From JAHFLV01 sp964367845 (GTDB lineage Bacteria; Patescibacteriota; Minisyncoccia; Phycocordibacterales; DATGWK01): 27,777 bases of DNA. Location: contig CAYIYW010000005.1 of the NCBI GenBank assembly GCA_964367845.1, positions 1 to 27,777 of the forward strand. The letters are read 5' to 3'. The position numbers were made by a program, and so were the translations under genes. The notes under the pieces are model-generated. The model had not been told where the DNA came from and searched no databases. It saw only the letters and a list, made by a program, of their open reading frames with translations. Below, piece by piece: positions 6,660 through 15,043 of this stretch. The stretch's first letter is position 1. Every line of letters begins with the position of its first letter.

Positions 6660-7634
6660 TTACGGCTCCAAATTTAGCGTCAGCAATTTATCCCCGTCTT
6701 TTATGTAAACCTGATTCCTGCTAACCCGAAAATCCGGCATTTGCCCGCGATAAAGCGGATAAAAATTCTGGTATGTCCGCCGGTCAATTTCAACGGCATA
6801 CACTTCGTCGTCAAGCGTTAAAATAATAGCATCGTCCCGAGAAGGATAGAAATCAAAAGTCCGAATTGGCGCGGTTGAACGGAAAACCAAAACCGAGCCG
6901 GTGCAATCGTTCAAATTTCGGCCAAAACCTCCCCTTGAATTGCCGTCGGAACCGATATTGGGACCAGCACCGGAACCGACGATAGAACCGCAATAATACT
7001 TTGGTGCCTCGTCATTGTCCCCCAACCACTGCCCATAAATCGTGTCACCGTCAAGCCAAATTTTGACATTTTTGCGGGTGATAGTTTCAAATGTTGTCGT
7101 GGCGTTTTTAGGCGCGGTTGTTATCGGACTTTTTGCCGAATTTTTTGTTGTCGCGGTTGAAGTCGCCATTTCCAAAAACAAAGCCAGAACTTCCTTGTAC
7201 ATAGAATTTTCGTGTGGAGAAGAATCTATCCGCGAAGAAGAATCCGTTTTTTTAATTTCCTCGGCCTGAATAACCTTCGGCACCAAAAGCGGGAAAAGCG
7301 ATTCCACTTCCCCGCGTTCCACTTCCACCAATTTTGCCCAAGGCCAAAAATCATCATTGGCGGCCAAAACCAGATATTGGCCGGGTTTGAGTTTGCCGAC
7401 CAAAATTTCCCTTTTAAAAAATCCGGAGACGCTTTTTAACTCATTGCCGACAAAAACCGATGTATTCGGCTCGGGCGTGGAAACATAAATGCCGCCGCGG
7501 ATAGAAAGACCGAGAGTTTCGTCCACTGAATAGCCCGCGGAGTAAAAAACCAGAATCGGAAATCCAATCACAAAAAACAAGGCGAAAATCAGGAAATAAA
7601 TCAAACGAAATTTATACGGAATCGGTTTTGGCAT
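6660..7634 (-). CDS. PEGA-like membrane-anchored protein
   Basis: A 324-aa protein with a positively charged start and a membrane helix at about 10-31, then a short beta-rich PEGA-like domain at about 44-110 (GGIYVSTPEPNTSVFVG, then a Gly-Pro turn GKLKPGQYLV). A Ser/Thr/Lys-rich linker (about 130-185) leads to a C-terminal part resembling beta-propeller blades (short strands with FDFYPSRDDAIILTL and EVYAVEIDRRT). PEGA domains are typical of surface proteins. The TATACT box only five bases before the ATG suggests that it can be transcribed without a leader, although it also follows the glycosyltransferase gene by 28 bases. The exact role is unknown. Confidence 0.65.
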   Translation of the reverse strand: MPKPIPYKFRLIYFLIFALFFVIGFPILVFYSAGYSVDETLGLSIRGGIYVSTPEPNTSVFVGNELKSVSGFFKREILVGKLKPGQYLVLAANDDFWPWAKLVEVERGEVESLFPLLVPKVIQAEEIKKTDSSSRIDSSPHENSMYKEVLALFLEMATSTATTKNSAKSPITTAPKNATTTFETITRKNVKIWLDGDTIYGQWLGDNDEAPKYYCGSIVGSGAGPNIGSDGNSRGGFGRNLNDCTGSVLVFRSTAPIRTFDFYPSRDDAIILTLDDEVYAVEIDRRTYQNFYPLYRGQMPDFRVSRNQVYIKDGDKLLTLNLEP

Positions 7635-7662
7635 ACTTTAGTATAAACTATGGCGAAAAATC

Positions 7663-9201
7663 TCAGACCTGATGTTTGGGCGTTATCCAAAATCCCATAT
7701 AGCGTCCGAACATCAGCCGGGTTTGAGCGTCAAGACCGGGAATTGAGCCGAAAAACGTGATTGTTATCGGGATAAGCACCCATTGCAAAATCAGCGGGAT
7801 AAATCTCCACGGACTGTGAGACGGCGGTCGTTTCGGCAAGAAACTGGTGGATATGATGGCTGAAAACACCAGACCGCACATGGCGAGAATCATCAAATTC
7901 CGAGTAACAACCGGTAAATTGTAGGAAAGAACAGTGGTATTGAAAGCCGGCCCGCCCATAATAAGCGGCAACCAACTCAAGGCGAAAATGATTATCGGAT
8001 TGGTGGCCAGAGACCAGAATCCTTCAAGTTGAGTAAGAGCCACCCGAACTTTTTTTCGGAACGGAATCCGTTTGTTTTTTATCAGACCGAACAAAATATA
8101 CGGCACATTTTCAACTCCCCAACCCCACCGCCGCTGTTGTTTATAGATATTTACAAGCGTCTGCCGAAAAGTCGGGGCTAAATTGGCGTCCATTGAAAGC
8201 GGAAACGAAAGCGGTGTAACCGTGTAATCACCGTCATAAGCCAAAAAAGCGTTCCAGAAAATTCGAGAGTCCTCGGAAACCATATTTTTCTGCCAGTAAC
8301 CGATTTCATACAGCGCTTTGAAACTCACGGAGTGAGACGAAAAAGTGGCGATTTTCTCCGGTCGTTCCTGTTGAATCATCTGCCAAAAAGTGCCGGAAGT
8401 GGCCACAACCCGCGAAAGAGCCGGCGCGTCCCAGATATTGTTGTTGTAAAGAGGCACCGGCTGAAAAGAAGTCCTATGCGGTTTTTCGGCTGTCAGAAAA
8501 TGCCAGGTAACACAGGCAAAATAATTAGGATAGACGACAGTGTCAATATCAAACGCCGAAACAATGACATCTTCGTAAGGGATTTTTCTAGCGTCAAGAA
8601 TAAGTTTCCGGGACTCTTCAACGGAATAAGCGATGTTTGAACCCTTGCCGATTATTTCACCGGCGATGTTTTGCGGATGAACGATTATTAAAAAATCACC
8701 AAAAACGCTCTGATAGCGTTTTTTGGCGTCAAGAGCTTTTCGCCCAGATTCCTCCCCCGCCCGCTCTTCTGCCGCCAGCACAACAAGAAATTTCTTTTTG
8801 TCATAGCGGGACTCGGCAAGCGACTGCAAACAGTTTTCTATCACTTTGGCGTCTTCTTTGTAATAAGGAAGTAGAATTAAATGGTAAACATGCTCATATT
8901 TCGTGTTGGCCAGCATTGCCAGCCAATCAAGCGCCCGATTATGCTTGAGACGGCGCCAGTTTTGCCTTAAATAAGTTGAGAGATAAACAGTTTTTAAAAG
9001 CCAATAGAAATCAAAAATAATAATAAAAATGGCGGCATAAACCGGCGCGTAATAAGACAAAACCACGCAACCGATAAGCGAACCCCATGAAAGAGCGCCC
9101 GGCAGGATTTCAAATGCGCGATATAGTGCTCGGTCCCCGCCTGAAAGCTCGGAGGCGCGGCCAATGTGAAGAGGTTTGCGAATTGGCGCGGTTGGGTTCA
9201 T
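7663..9201 (-). CDS. Membrane glycosyltransferase, family 2 (cellulose/hyaluronan synthase type)
   Basis: A 512-aa integral membrane protein with two N-terminal helices (about 36-70), a cytoplasmic GT-A domain and several C-terminal helices (about 390-490). GT2 signatures are visible: the nucleotide-binding start LILLPYYKED (108-117), the DxD motif as AFDID (216-220), the acceptor-side SEDSRIF (309-315) and QQRRW (355-359), which in processive synthases holds the growing chain. It should transfer sugars from a nucleotide donor to a surface polysaccharide or lipid; the substrate cannot be read from sequence. It is first in a minus-strand run with the PEGA protein and the PheRS gene. Confidence 0.82.
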   Translation of the reverse strand: MNPTAPIRKPLHIGRASELSGGDRALYRAFEILPGALSWGSLIGCVVLSYYAPVYAAIFIIIFDFYWLLKTVYLSTYLRQNWRRLKHNRALDWLAMLANTKYEHVYHLILLPYYKEDAKVIENCLQSLAESRYDKKKFLVVLAAEERAGEESGRKALDAKKRYQSVFGDFLIIVHPQNIAGEIIGKGSNIAYSVEESRKLILDARKIPYEDVIVSAFDIDTVVYPNYFACVTWHFLTAEKPHRTSFQPVPLYNNNIWDAPALSRVVATSGTFWQMIQQERPEKIATFSSHSVSFKALYEIGYWQKNMVSEDSRIFWNAFLAYDGDYTVTPLSFPLSMDANLAPTFRQTLVNIYKQQRRWGWGVENVPYILFGLIKNKRIPFRKKVRVALTQLEGFWSLATNPIIIFALSWLPLIMGGPAFNTTVLSYNLPVVTRNLMILAMCGLVFSAIISTSFLPKRPPSHSPWRFIPLILQWVLIPITITFFGSIPGLDAQTRLMFGRYMGFWITPKHQV

Positions 9202-9307
9202 GAACTAAAGGCTTAAGGTGAGTGTCTTTGTGACTGCGTGAACCTACTTTATGCGAAATTTCTAGAAAAATCCAGTTATTTCATGCTACGGCTATTTCTC
9301 CAAAAAA

Positions 9308-9730
9308 TTAGGAATTTTTTATATACTTGTCCATCCGCCACCTCCTGCCCTTCCCTTTGTTTAGATTCTTGAAAAAAGGGGTGAGAGAATGGCAATTTGG
9401 ACACAAAATCTGCAGATTCTCCTCCATGTTATTTTCTGAATTGCCATCTATATGGTCAATTTCAAGAGGAATCGCACTAGTAATAGGATGCTTCTTGTTC
9501 CATCCGCATGTTGAACACTTATTTTCAAACTTTTCTATTAAATATCGTCTTAAATGTGTGGAGATATTTCTTGCTGTTATCCCAATATTTCCATTTATTT
9601 TTCCATTTTTCCACAACTTAATCCATTCTACATATTGATAACGCATTTGGCATTTATTTGAGCAGAATTTAATTTTATGGCGAGCATTCAAGAAAATACC
9701 GCAACCCACACAAATCCTTTTTTGTTTCAT
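9308..9730 (-). CDS. HNH endonuclease with zinc-finger cysteines
   Basis: A 140-aa basic protein with an N-terminal CxxC (C7, C10) and a second pair (C23, C27), then a zinc-bound HNH domain: CSTC (72-75), LEIDHIDGNSENN (89-101, with His93 as likely catalytic base) and CPNCH (110-114). Such proteins nick or cut DNA and often belong to phage or mobile elements. I chose the ATG at 9730 because TGGTATTCT (extended -10) lies eight bases upstream, as for other genes here; an in-frame GTG at 9748 would add six residues. It is more AT-rich than its neighbours and lies beside a tRNA gene, which suits lateral acquisition. No partner gene is visible. Confidence 0.78.
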   Translation of the reverse strand: MKQKRICVGCGIFLNARHKIKFCSNKCQMRYQYVEWIKLWKNGKINGNIGITARNISTHLRRYLIEKFENKCSTCGWNKKHPITSAIPLEIDHIDGNSENNMEENLQILCPNCHSLTPFFKNLNKGKGRRWRMDKYIKNS

Positions 9731-9840
9731 ATCAATTAAGAATACCACATTATTGTAGTTCAGAGTGGTCTACATATAATTGTGTGTGCGAGTCTGTTCC
9801 TATTTTAAACCTAAAATTACCATGACAAAACATTCATGAA

Positions 9841-9913
9841 AGCCACCTGTCAGATTTGAACTGACGCGATCCCGTTTACAAAACGGGTGCTCTACCAACT
9901 GAGCTAAGGTGGC
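9841..9913 (-). tRNA. tRNA-Thr (anticodon UGU)
   Basis: The complete cloverleaf reads on the minus strand: acceptor GCCACCT/AGGTGGC, D arm GCTC/GAGC, anticodon stem CCCGT/ACGGG with loop TTTGTAA (anticodon TGT, reads ACA), 5-base variable loop, T stem GTCAG/CTGAC with loop TTCAAAT, and discriminator T. It is 73 nt long with no intron; CCA is not encoded and must be added by an enzyme. Confidence 0.95.
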
Positions 9914-9925
9914 GTTAAGGAAAAG

Positions 9926-10069
9926 TGGTTTCGCGTAGCGCTTGTTCGGAGTACGAGTCAGAATCCCCTGCGAGGATTCTGCTCTCCCTCTCGCCCTCGC
10001 TCTCTCGCATTGCTCGAACCGTGCCCGCTCGGGCTCCGAGAGCCTCCTCCCAAACGCTACGCAAAACCA
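9926..10069. repeat. GC-rich 144-bp inverted-repeat element beside tRNA-Thr
   Basis: TGGTTTCGCGTAGCG (9926-9940) and its near-perfect reverse complement (10055-10069, one mismatch) bound a GC-rich segment that stands out from the AT-rich surroundings. Inside are a 7-bp hairpin AGAATCC/GGATTCT (9960-9980), a second GCCC/GGGC hairpin (10023-10034) and a strongly pyrimidine-biased stretch between them. No credible reading frame is present and no target-site duplication is obvious. It may be a MITE-like or REPIN-like dispersed element, or a structured RNA co-transcribed with the tRNA. Confidence 0.5.
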
Positions 10070-10119
10070 ATTAAACCACACGAACCAAAATCAAATACCT
10101 GAAAAATAATACCACTAAA

Positions 10120-10521
10120 CTACCGATTGTCGCCGTCACGACGAAACGACATTGACCTCATGTAAGGCGAAACGGCGCTATCTCCAAAATCGCGCTTGCC
10201 ACGAATTTTGGTGTTTGCTCCGTGATAATATTTGTGAGTTTTGGCTCTAAGTCGTCTAAAAAACAACTCGGCGTGATTTGGAATGTGAACCAGAAAAAGA
10301 AAGAATGCCCTTTCCGAGTGGTGATGCAAAAAACCATGAAAGCGTTTGCCGGTTGTTAGGATGACGGGGTCGCCCTTGGACAAAAGCCGGCCAACAAAGG
10401 ACTGCCGACCATTTTTGATTTCCCCGGTTTTTACAAACAAGAGAAGCAAAACGCCGCCGGTTGAAACTATAAAAATGTAGAGCAACCACATGAAATTTAT
10501 TGAATAGAGTTTATCGGACAA
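10120..10521 (-). CDS. Small single-pass membrane protein of unknown function
   Basis: A 133-aa protein with one membrane helix at about 11-29 (MWLLYIFIVSTGGVLLLLF) and a basic soluble remainder rich in His, Arg and Phe (HGFLHHHSERAFF). It begins 6 bases after the tsf stop codon and so probably shares the rpsB-tsf transcript. I do not recognise a family. The frame is long, intact and fits the operon, so it is likely to be real. Confidence 0.6.
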   Translation of the reverse strand: MSDKLYSINFMWLLYIFIVSTGGVLLLLFVKTGEIKNGRQSFVGRLLSKGDPVILTTGKRFHGFLHHHSERAFFLFLVHIPNHAELFFRRLRAKTHKYYHGANTKIRGKRDFGDSAVSPYMRSMSFRRDGDNR

Positions 10522-10527
10522 AATTTG

Positions 10528-11115
10528 TCAGCGAGTCAACCCGAAACGAGCAAACCGACCGATTTCAATCCGTTCGCCGAATTTCTGGATGGCGGATTCA
10601 ATCATGGCGCCAATCGTCATATTCTGGTCCTTTACAAATGGCTGGTCAAGGAGTATCCGCTCGCTGAAATAGGCGTTTAATTTGCCTTCAAGAATCTTCT
10701 CTCTCATGTTTTCGGGCTTATCCTTAACTTCTTCGGCAAGAACTTCGGCGACCTTTTTCTTTGATTCGTCGTCAATATCCTCTTTTTTCAAAAACTCGGG
10801 ACTAGAGGCCGCCACATGCATGGCAATATCGTAGGCCAACGCCTTGAACTCGGCATTTTTAGCGACAAAATCGGTTTCGCACATAAGCTCAACCATCGCC
10901 CCGACACTGCCCATGCCGTGAATGTAAGACGAAACCACGACGAAGCCGAGGTTGCGTCCGGATTTCTTTATGGCAATTCCCTTGCTCTGTTTCTGAAGAA
11001 TAATAATAGCTTTATCCATGTCGCCACTCGCTTCCTCAAGGGCTTTGCGGCATTGCATTATTGAAATACCTGTCCTGTCTCGTAATTCCTTAATGCGATT
11101 AGTGGTGATTTCCAT
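10528..11115 (-). CDS. tsf: Elongation factor Ts
   Basis: Guanine-nucleotide exchange factor that recycles EF-Tu-GDP during protein synthesis. The N-terminal UBA-like domain (about 1-45) has the family phrase IKELRDRTGISIMQCRKALE, and the core domain contains TDFVAKN (81-87), which contacts EF-Tu. At 195 aa it is close to short single-core versions and lacks the second half of the longer E. coli protein. It follows rpsB by 45 bases, the conserved bacterial order rpsB-tsf. There is no SD. Confidence 0.93.
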   Translation of the reverse strand: MEITTNRIKELRDRTGISIMQCRKALEEASGDMDKAIIILQKQSKGIAIKKSGRNLGFVVVSSYIHGMGSVGAMVELMCETDFVAKNAEFKALAYDIAMHVAASSPEFLKKEDIDDESKKKVAEVLAEEVKDKPENMREKILEGKLNAYFSERILLDQPFVKDQNMTIGAMIESAIQKFGERIEIGRFARFGLTR

Positions 11116-11160
11116 ATGTAGGCGCTTTGTTTAAAGAACAACTATCTTGGTAATTTTTTA

Positions 11161-11916
11161 TTATTTTTTGGCCACAGCCGAAGGGGCGGAAGACCTGCCT
11201 GCTTTATAGGCCTCAACGATTTTATTGACGATAAATTTAATGCTGGCCACGGACGCGTCATTCGCCGAAATGGCATAATCAACCGCCGTGATATCGCAGT
11301 CCGAACCGCACAGGGCGGCAACCGGAATTCCGCGAGCATTGGCTTCTTTGACCGCAATATCTTCTTTCTTGGAATCCACAACGAAAAGAGCTTTTGGCAA
11401 TTCTTTCATTGGAATAAGGCCCTCAAAAAATCTCTTTAGATTTTCAATTTCCTTGTCAATAAGCATCCGCTCGCGCTTTGTGTATTTTGCGAGCTCGCCC
11501 TTCTCTTTTTGGGCAGTCAGGTCTTCAAGTTTGGCGACTCGTTTTTTGATTTGAGTAAAATTCGTGAGCGTGCCACCGATCCAGCGACCGTCAACGTAAG
11601 GCATGCCGAGAGCGAGGGCGCCGGCTTTAACCGCCACTCGGGCTTCGCCCTTGCCGCCGACAAACAAAACCGAGACACCGGCCGTGCCGAGATTTTTCAT
11701 GAATTCAATAGCCCTGATGAGGGATTGACTGGTTTTTTCAAGGTCAAAAATTTCAATGCGATTTTTTACGCCGAAAATGAACGGTTTGGCCGAAGGATGA
11801 CGACGCGAGCGGACAAAACCAAAATGCGCTCCTGCGTTGAAGAGTTCCAGGATAATGTCTGAATCCTTGTGTTTGATGTCAATCATTGAAGGAATTGTAA
11901 ACGGTTTTGAGGCCAT
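11161..11916 (-). CDS. rpsB: 30S ribosomal protein uS2
   Basis: Component of the small subunit needed for late assembly and bS1 binding. The 251-aa sequence has the typical S2 order: AGAHFGFVRSRRHPSAKPFIFG near 28-49, a central coiled-coil hairpin (about 115-165) and the C-terminal Rossmann-like half with ALFVVDSKKEDIAVKEA and the GIPVAALCGSDCD region. Its promoter lies at 12002-12030 and the leader contains a hairpin right at the predicted start. An in-frame ATG ten codons later is a possible alternative start. It is the first gene of the rpsB-tsf operon. Confidence 0.95.
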   Translation of the reverse strand: MASKPFTIPSMIDIKHKDSDIILELFNAGAHFGFVRSRRHPSAKPFIFGVKNRIEIFDLEKTSQSLIRAIEFMKNLGTAGVSVLFVGGKGEARVAVKAGALALGMPYVDGRWIGGTLTNFTQIKKRVAKLEDLTAQKEKGELAKYTKRERMLIDKEIENLKRFFEGLIPMKELPKALFVVDSKKEDIAVKEANARGIPVAALCGSDCDITAVDYAISANDASVASIKFIVNKIVEAYKAGRSSAPSAVAKK

Positions 11917-11974
11917 GCTTCAAACTATTTGTCCTAAAAGTGGCCGGAGCGGCAAAATACAGAGTGAAAACAAA

Positions 11975-11997
11975 AGGCGTTTTCTTTAAAAACGCTT
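11975..11997 (-). terminator. Hairpin ending prfA transcription or starting the rpsB mRNA
   Basis: GCGTTTT (11977-11983) and AAAACGC (11989-11995) form a 7-bp stem with two further weak pairs; on the minus strand CTTTTGTTTTC follows. It can act as an intrinsic terminator for prfA read-through. Because the rpsB start is predicted near 11995, the same hairpin would form the very 5' end of the rpsB mRNA. Confidence 0.45.
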
Positions 11998-12001
11998 AAG
12001 C

Positions 12002-12030
12002 AGTTTAGCAAAACTGGCCGAATATTGCAA
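12002..12030 (-). promoter_or_regulatory. Promoter of rpsB-tsf
   Basis: Minus-strand TTGCAA (12025-12030), 17-base spacer and TGCTAAACT (TAAACT at 12002-12007, with TG extension). It lies in the roughly 190-base gap between prfA and rpsB, which otherwise holds only the hairpin at 11975-11997 and an rpsB leader of about 80 nt. Confidence 0.55.
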
Positions 12031-12110
12031 TCTTGCGTATAAGGCCACACATCTTGCTCATTTTGGGGTGTTTTTGGTCGGCCATCGTTTGGATAGTGAT
12101 TTCATACCTT

Positions 12111-13070
12111 TTACTCGGCAGTCCCGACGGACTTTTCCTGCAGTGACTCAATTATCTGGTCCAAGTCACCGGCAAAAATCGCTTCAATGTTGTGCCATGA
12201 CTCTTTCAGGCGATGGTCGGTGATTCTGTCCTGCAAAATGTTATAGGTTCTGATTTTTTCCGAGCGGTCGGCGGTTCCGACCAGTTCTTTTCTTTCAGCC
12301 GAGTGTTTTTTGGCTTCTTTGGCCTCATGTAGAACATCCAATTTGGCCTGCAAAATAACCATGGCCTTTTCGCGGTTCGCGGACTGACTGCGTTCCGAAG
12401 TGCACCGAACGTCCACGCCGGTCGGTTTATGGATAATCCGAACGGCGGTCTCAACTTTATTGACGTTTTGTCCGCCGGCGCCGCCCGACCGAGAAAATTC
12501 CACTTCAATATCAGCGGGGTTGATTTCAACGCTGGTCTTTTTCCGAATCGGCAAGACCGCGACCGAAGCCGTGGAGGTGTGAACACGACCGGATTTCTCC
12601 GTTGCAGGCACCCGCTGGATACGGTGCACGCCGGACTCAAAACGCAGGTCTTTATAGACCCCCTTGCCTTTAATTTCAAACGAGGCATCCTTGTAACCAC
12701 CGAGAGTGTTTTTTGATTCCTCCAAAACCCGGACACTCCAGCCCCGCCGGTCGGCATATCGGCGATACATCGCGGCGATTTTTTCGGCGAAAAGCGCGGC
12801 TTCGTCGCCACCGGCGCCCGCTCGGACTTCAAAAATTATTTCGTTTGGAAATTCTTCCTCCACGGCATCCTTTGACACAATTTCTTTCATCTGCGACATC
12901 AACACCTCTTTTTGAGCCAAAATGCTGTCAATCTCGTCCTTGGCAAGCATTCCAAAAGACGGGTCTGTTGCGGCCATTTTTTTTACTTCGGCTTCCTCTT
13001 TTTCAAGCTTTGAGTATAAATCAGCCAGAAACGAGGTTTTGGAATTTTGTTTGAAACTTTCTATGTCCAT
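12111..13070 (-). CDS. prfA: Peptide chain release factor 1
   Basis: Reads UAA and UAG in the ribosomal A site and triggers peptide release. The codon-recognition tripeptide is PAT (155-157, in QRVPATEKSGR), which marks RF1 rather than RF2 (SPF). The catalytic GGQ is at 199-201 within SRSGGAGGQNVNKVE. At 319 aa it is about 40 residues shorter than typical RF1, mainly in the N-terminal domain. It lies 30 bases after rpmE, a common bacterial neighbour pair, and probably shares its transcript. The N-terminal truncation looks like genome streamlining rather than damage. Confidence 0.94.
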   Translation of the reverse strand: MDIESFKQNSKTSFLADLYSKLEKEEAEVKKMAATDPSFGMLAKDEIDSILAQKEVLMSQMKEIVSKDAVEEEFPNEIIFEVRAGAGGDEAALFAEKIAAMYRRYADRRGWSVRVLEESKNTLGGYKDASFEIKGKGVYKDLRFESGVHRIQRVPATEKSGRVHTSTASVAVLPIRKKTSVEINPADIEVEFSRSGGAGGQNVNKVETAVRIIHKPTGVDVRCTSERSQSANREKAMVILQAKLDVLHEAKEAKKHSAERKELVGTADRSEKIRTYNILQDRITDHRLKESWHNIEAIFAGDLDQIIESLQEKSVGTAE

Positions 13071-13100
13071 TGAAGAAAGATGCTGAGCGAGACAGGAAAT

Positions 13101-13379
13101 CTATGCTTCAGAACCCTTCTTGTTTTTGGCGGCAGTTTTGGCGGCGACTTTTGTAGCGGCTTTTGCGACAGTAACAGCAGCAGCGGCACGACGGCTTTTG
13201 AATTTCTCCACTCGGCCGGCGCTATCAAGCACTTTTTCGGTGCCGGAGTAAAAAGGATGGCACTTACTGCAAATTTCCACCCGGATGTGCTCCTTTGTTG
13301 AACCAAGCGTAAATTTATTGCCACAGGCGCATTCTACGGTCGCTTTTGGGAAATATTGGGGGTGAATGTCTTTTTTCAT
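13101..13379 (-). CDS. rpmE: 50S ribosomal protein bL31, zinc-binding type, with Ala/Lys tail
   Basis: A 92-aa large-subunit protein starting MKKDIHPQYFPKATVEC. The four zinc-ligand cysteines are present (C17, C19, C37, C40), so this is the C+ form. After the core, which ends near residue 65 (RVEKFKSRR), a tail of Ala, Val and Lys (AAAAVTVAKAATKVAAK) extends it well past the usual length of about 70. I chose the ATG at 13379 because the conserved MKKDIHP start lies there; TGGTATATT (extended -10) sits 11 bases upstream. It is followed by prfA. Confidence 0.93.
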   Translation of the reverse strand: MKKDIHPQYFPKATVECACGNKFTLGSTKEHIRVEICSKCHPFYSGTEKVLDSAGRVEKFKSRRAAAAVTVAKAATKVAAKTAAKNKKGSEA

Positions 13380-13425
13380 GATGTGGGAACAATATACCAA
13401 AAATGATTAGTTTTGCAACTTTTTG

Positions 13426-13525
13426 NNNNNNNNNNNNNNNNNNNNNNNNNNNNNNNNNNNNNNNNNNNNNNNNNNNNNNNNNNNNNNNNNNNNNNNNNNN
13501 NNNNNNNNNNNNNNNNNNNNNNNNN
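13426..13525. other. Assembly gap (100 N)
   Basis: Exactly 100 undetermined bases, the usual placeholder for a scaffold gap of unknown true size. It removes the 3' end of the lytic transglycosylase gene; the order across it depends on scaffolding. Confidence 0.98.
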
Positions 13526-14914
13526 CCCCTGCAGAGGATTAATCATATTTTCCTGAATGTTTGTGGCTTTCTGCATGACGCCATCGCCGTAGAAAGCATT
13601 GGCCGGGCTGGCCCAATTGCCGCCGGCATAATATTTAAGAGCGGCGGTGCGTTCGGCGGTATACGTCCGAGAACTTGCTCCAAGGTCAGAAAGATAAATT
13701 CCCGAGGCCATGAAAGCGTCTTCAGGTTCCCAAGGGTTGGCTTTGTTTTTTCCAAGCGCGCTTTTAACCCTCGTTTGATAGGCCTCCCAAGTTGTCGGAA
13801 TGAATTGCGAAGGCCCCATTGCTCCGCCCCAACCGCCCCGCCACGGACATGAAAGAGGCATCGTATCCGGGTTATAGCCAAGCTCGTTAGTTATCCGAAG
13901 AAAAGCCGCCTCGTCGTTTCTTTTTGATTTTTTGGCGGCGATATCGGCCGGCCCTGGCATTATCGCCTGCCATCTTCTGCTGACAGGGTCGCCAGGCCGA
14001 TTGCAAGTGCCGACATTTTCCCCCAAATTACTTTCTTGAGTCAAAATGGCCAAAAGAAACGCCGGCCGAATTCCGACTTTGTCATAAACCTTGTTTGCAA
14101 AGGCCAGAGCGGTGCCGAAGGGAATGGCCGCCGTGTCACGCAAAGCAAAAAGAGCCGAACGAATTTCGGCCGCTCGCTTTTCGCGCTCCTTTACAACCTG
14201 CTCGTATGATTTCTCCTGATTCTTGCTGATTTTGATGAGTTCCCGCTTTTCGGCTTCGGTTTTTTCTACCGCCCGCTTTTGGCTTTCAACAGCCATTTTT
14301 GCGTCTGTCTCTTGATTTCGTTTTGCTCCCAAGGCCTCTTTTTCGGTCTCGGTTTCGTTTTTCGCCGTTCTGATTTCTTCAAACAAATCATGAAGCGACC
14401 GCTTTATGGAATCGTATGAATCCAAATCCGAAAAGAATTCCGAGAGATTTTTGTCGGAAAGAGCGACTTCGGCGACTGAAAAAGAATCCATTTCATTTGT
14501 TTTGCGGACGAGTTGCGAGAGCGACTCCTTGCCCCGGTCAATCTTATCGTTGAGTTGCCCAATGGTTTTCTCTTTCTGGATTATGTCTTTGCCTAAAGTT
14601 TGAATCGCCAGATTTTTTGCTTTGATGATAAGTTTCGCCTGCTCAATTTTGGCGGCTAAAATTTCAGCGTCGCGTTGAATTGACCCGGTCTCCTTTCGCT
14701 TTTCGTTTAGGATGTTCGTCCATTGCTGAATTTCCTGCTCGGTTTTGGCCAATTCGGCGCGAAGAGATGCTTCACGCGCCGCCACTTTATCGGCAGAAAC
14801 CGTTTGAGCAAAAGCGACTCTAAAAAAAGAATTGGAGGAAATATCGCCAGCCACAAAACCGGCGATTATAAGAACAAGAAACGCCTGAACAACATTAACC
14901 TTGAAAAAACCCAT
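13526..14914 (-). CDS. Coiled-coil lytic transglycosylase, 3' end lost in gap
   Basis: Exported murein hydrolase of which 463 residues are visible. The N-terminus has a hydrophobic signal or anchor (about 8-24) and a possible cleavage site after AFA near 36. Residues about 42-262 form a long coiled coil rich in Lys, Glu and Gln. The C-terminal domain is of the SLT/MltB type: catalytic Glu in ILTQESNLG (Glu294) and AMGPSQFIPTTW (365-376). It should cleave glycan strands, perhaps positioned by the coiled coil as in EnvC/PcsB-type cell-division proteins. The ATG at 14914 was chosen because TGTTATATT ends 7 bases upstream and the signal sequence starts there; a longer frame to 15013 runs into the inverted repeat. 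The gene continues into the N gap. Confidence 0.82.
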
Positions 14915-14921
14915 GTGAATA

Positions 14922-14927
14922 AATATA
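14922..14927 (-). promoter_or_regulatory. Leaderless-type promoter of the transglycosylase gene
   Basis: Extended -10 TGTTATATT (TATATT at 14922-14927) with 7 bases to the ATG, so transcription should begin at or next to the start codon. There is no SD. Confidence 0.5.
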
Positions 14928-14957
14928 ACACAGGAATACGACCTGAATAATCGGCGA

Positions 14958-15034
14958 ACGCAAAAACGGAACAGAGGTGTTCTGTATGGGCCAAGGGGTG
15001 CCCAAAAGAACACCTCTGTTCCGTTTTTGCGTTA
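14958..15034. terminator. 27-bp perfect inverted repeat behind rplY
   Basis: Arms 14958-14984 and 15008-15034 are perfectly complementary over 27 bases, around a 23-base loop that itself has GGGC/GCCC. A5 and T5 runs inside the arms allow U-tract termination on either strand. The position ten bases after the rplY stop fits an rplY terminator. Each arm also contains a smaller palindrome (GAACAGAGGTGTTC: GAACA and TGTTC around GAGG), so the element could form a cross-shaped fold. It is longer than a usual terminator. Confidence 0.75.
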
Positions 15035-15043
15035 CTGTGCCTT

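Noticed and set aside
9800..10081. A minus-strand frame across the tRNA-Thr gene
   Set aside because: It is the well-known spurious translation of a tRNA (phrases like LAQLVEH and SSNLTGG) joined to the inverted-repeat element.
10075..10130. tRNA-like arms on the minus strand (GTAGTTTAGTGGTA and GGTTCGTGTGG)
   Set aside because: Acceptor and anticodon stems do not pair; at most a degenerate relic.
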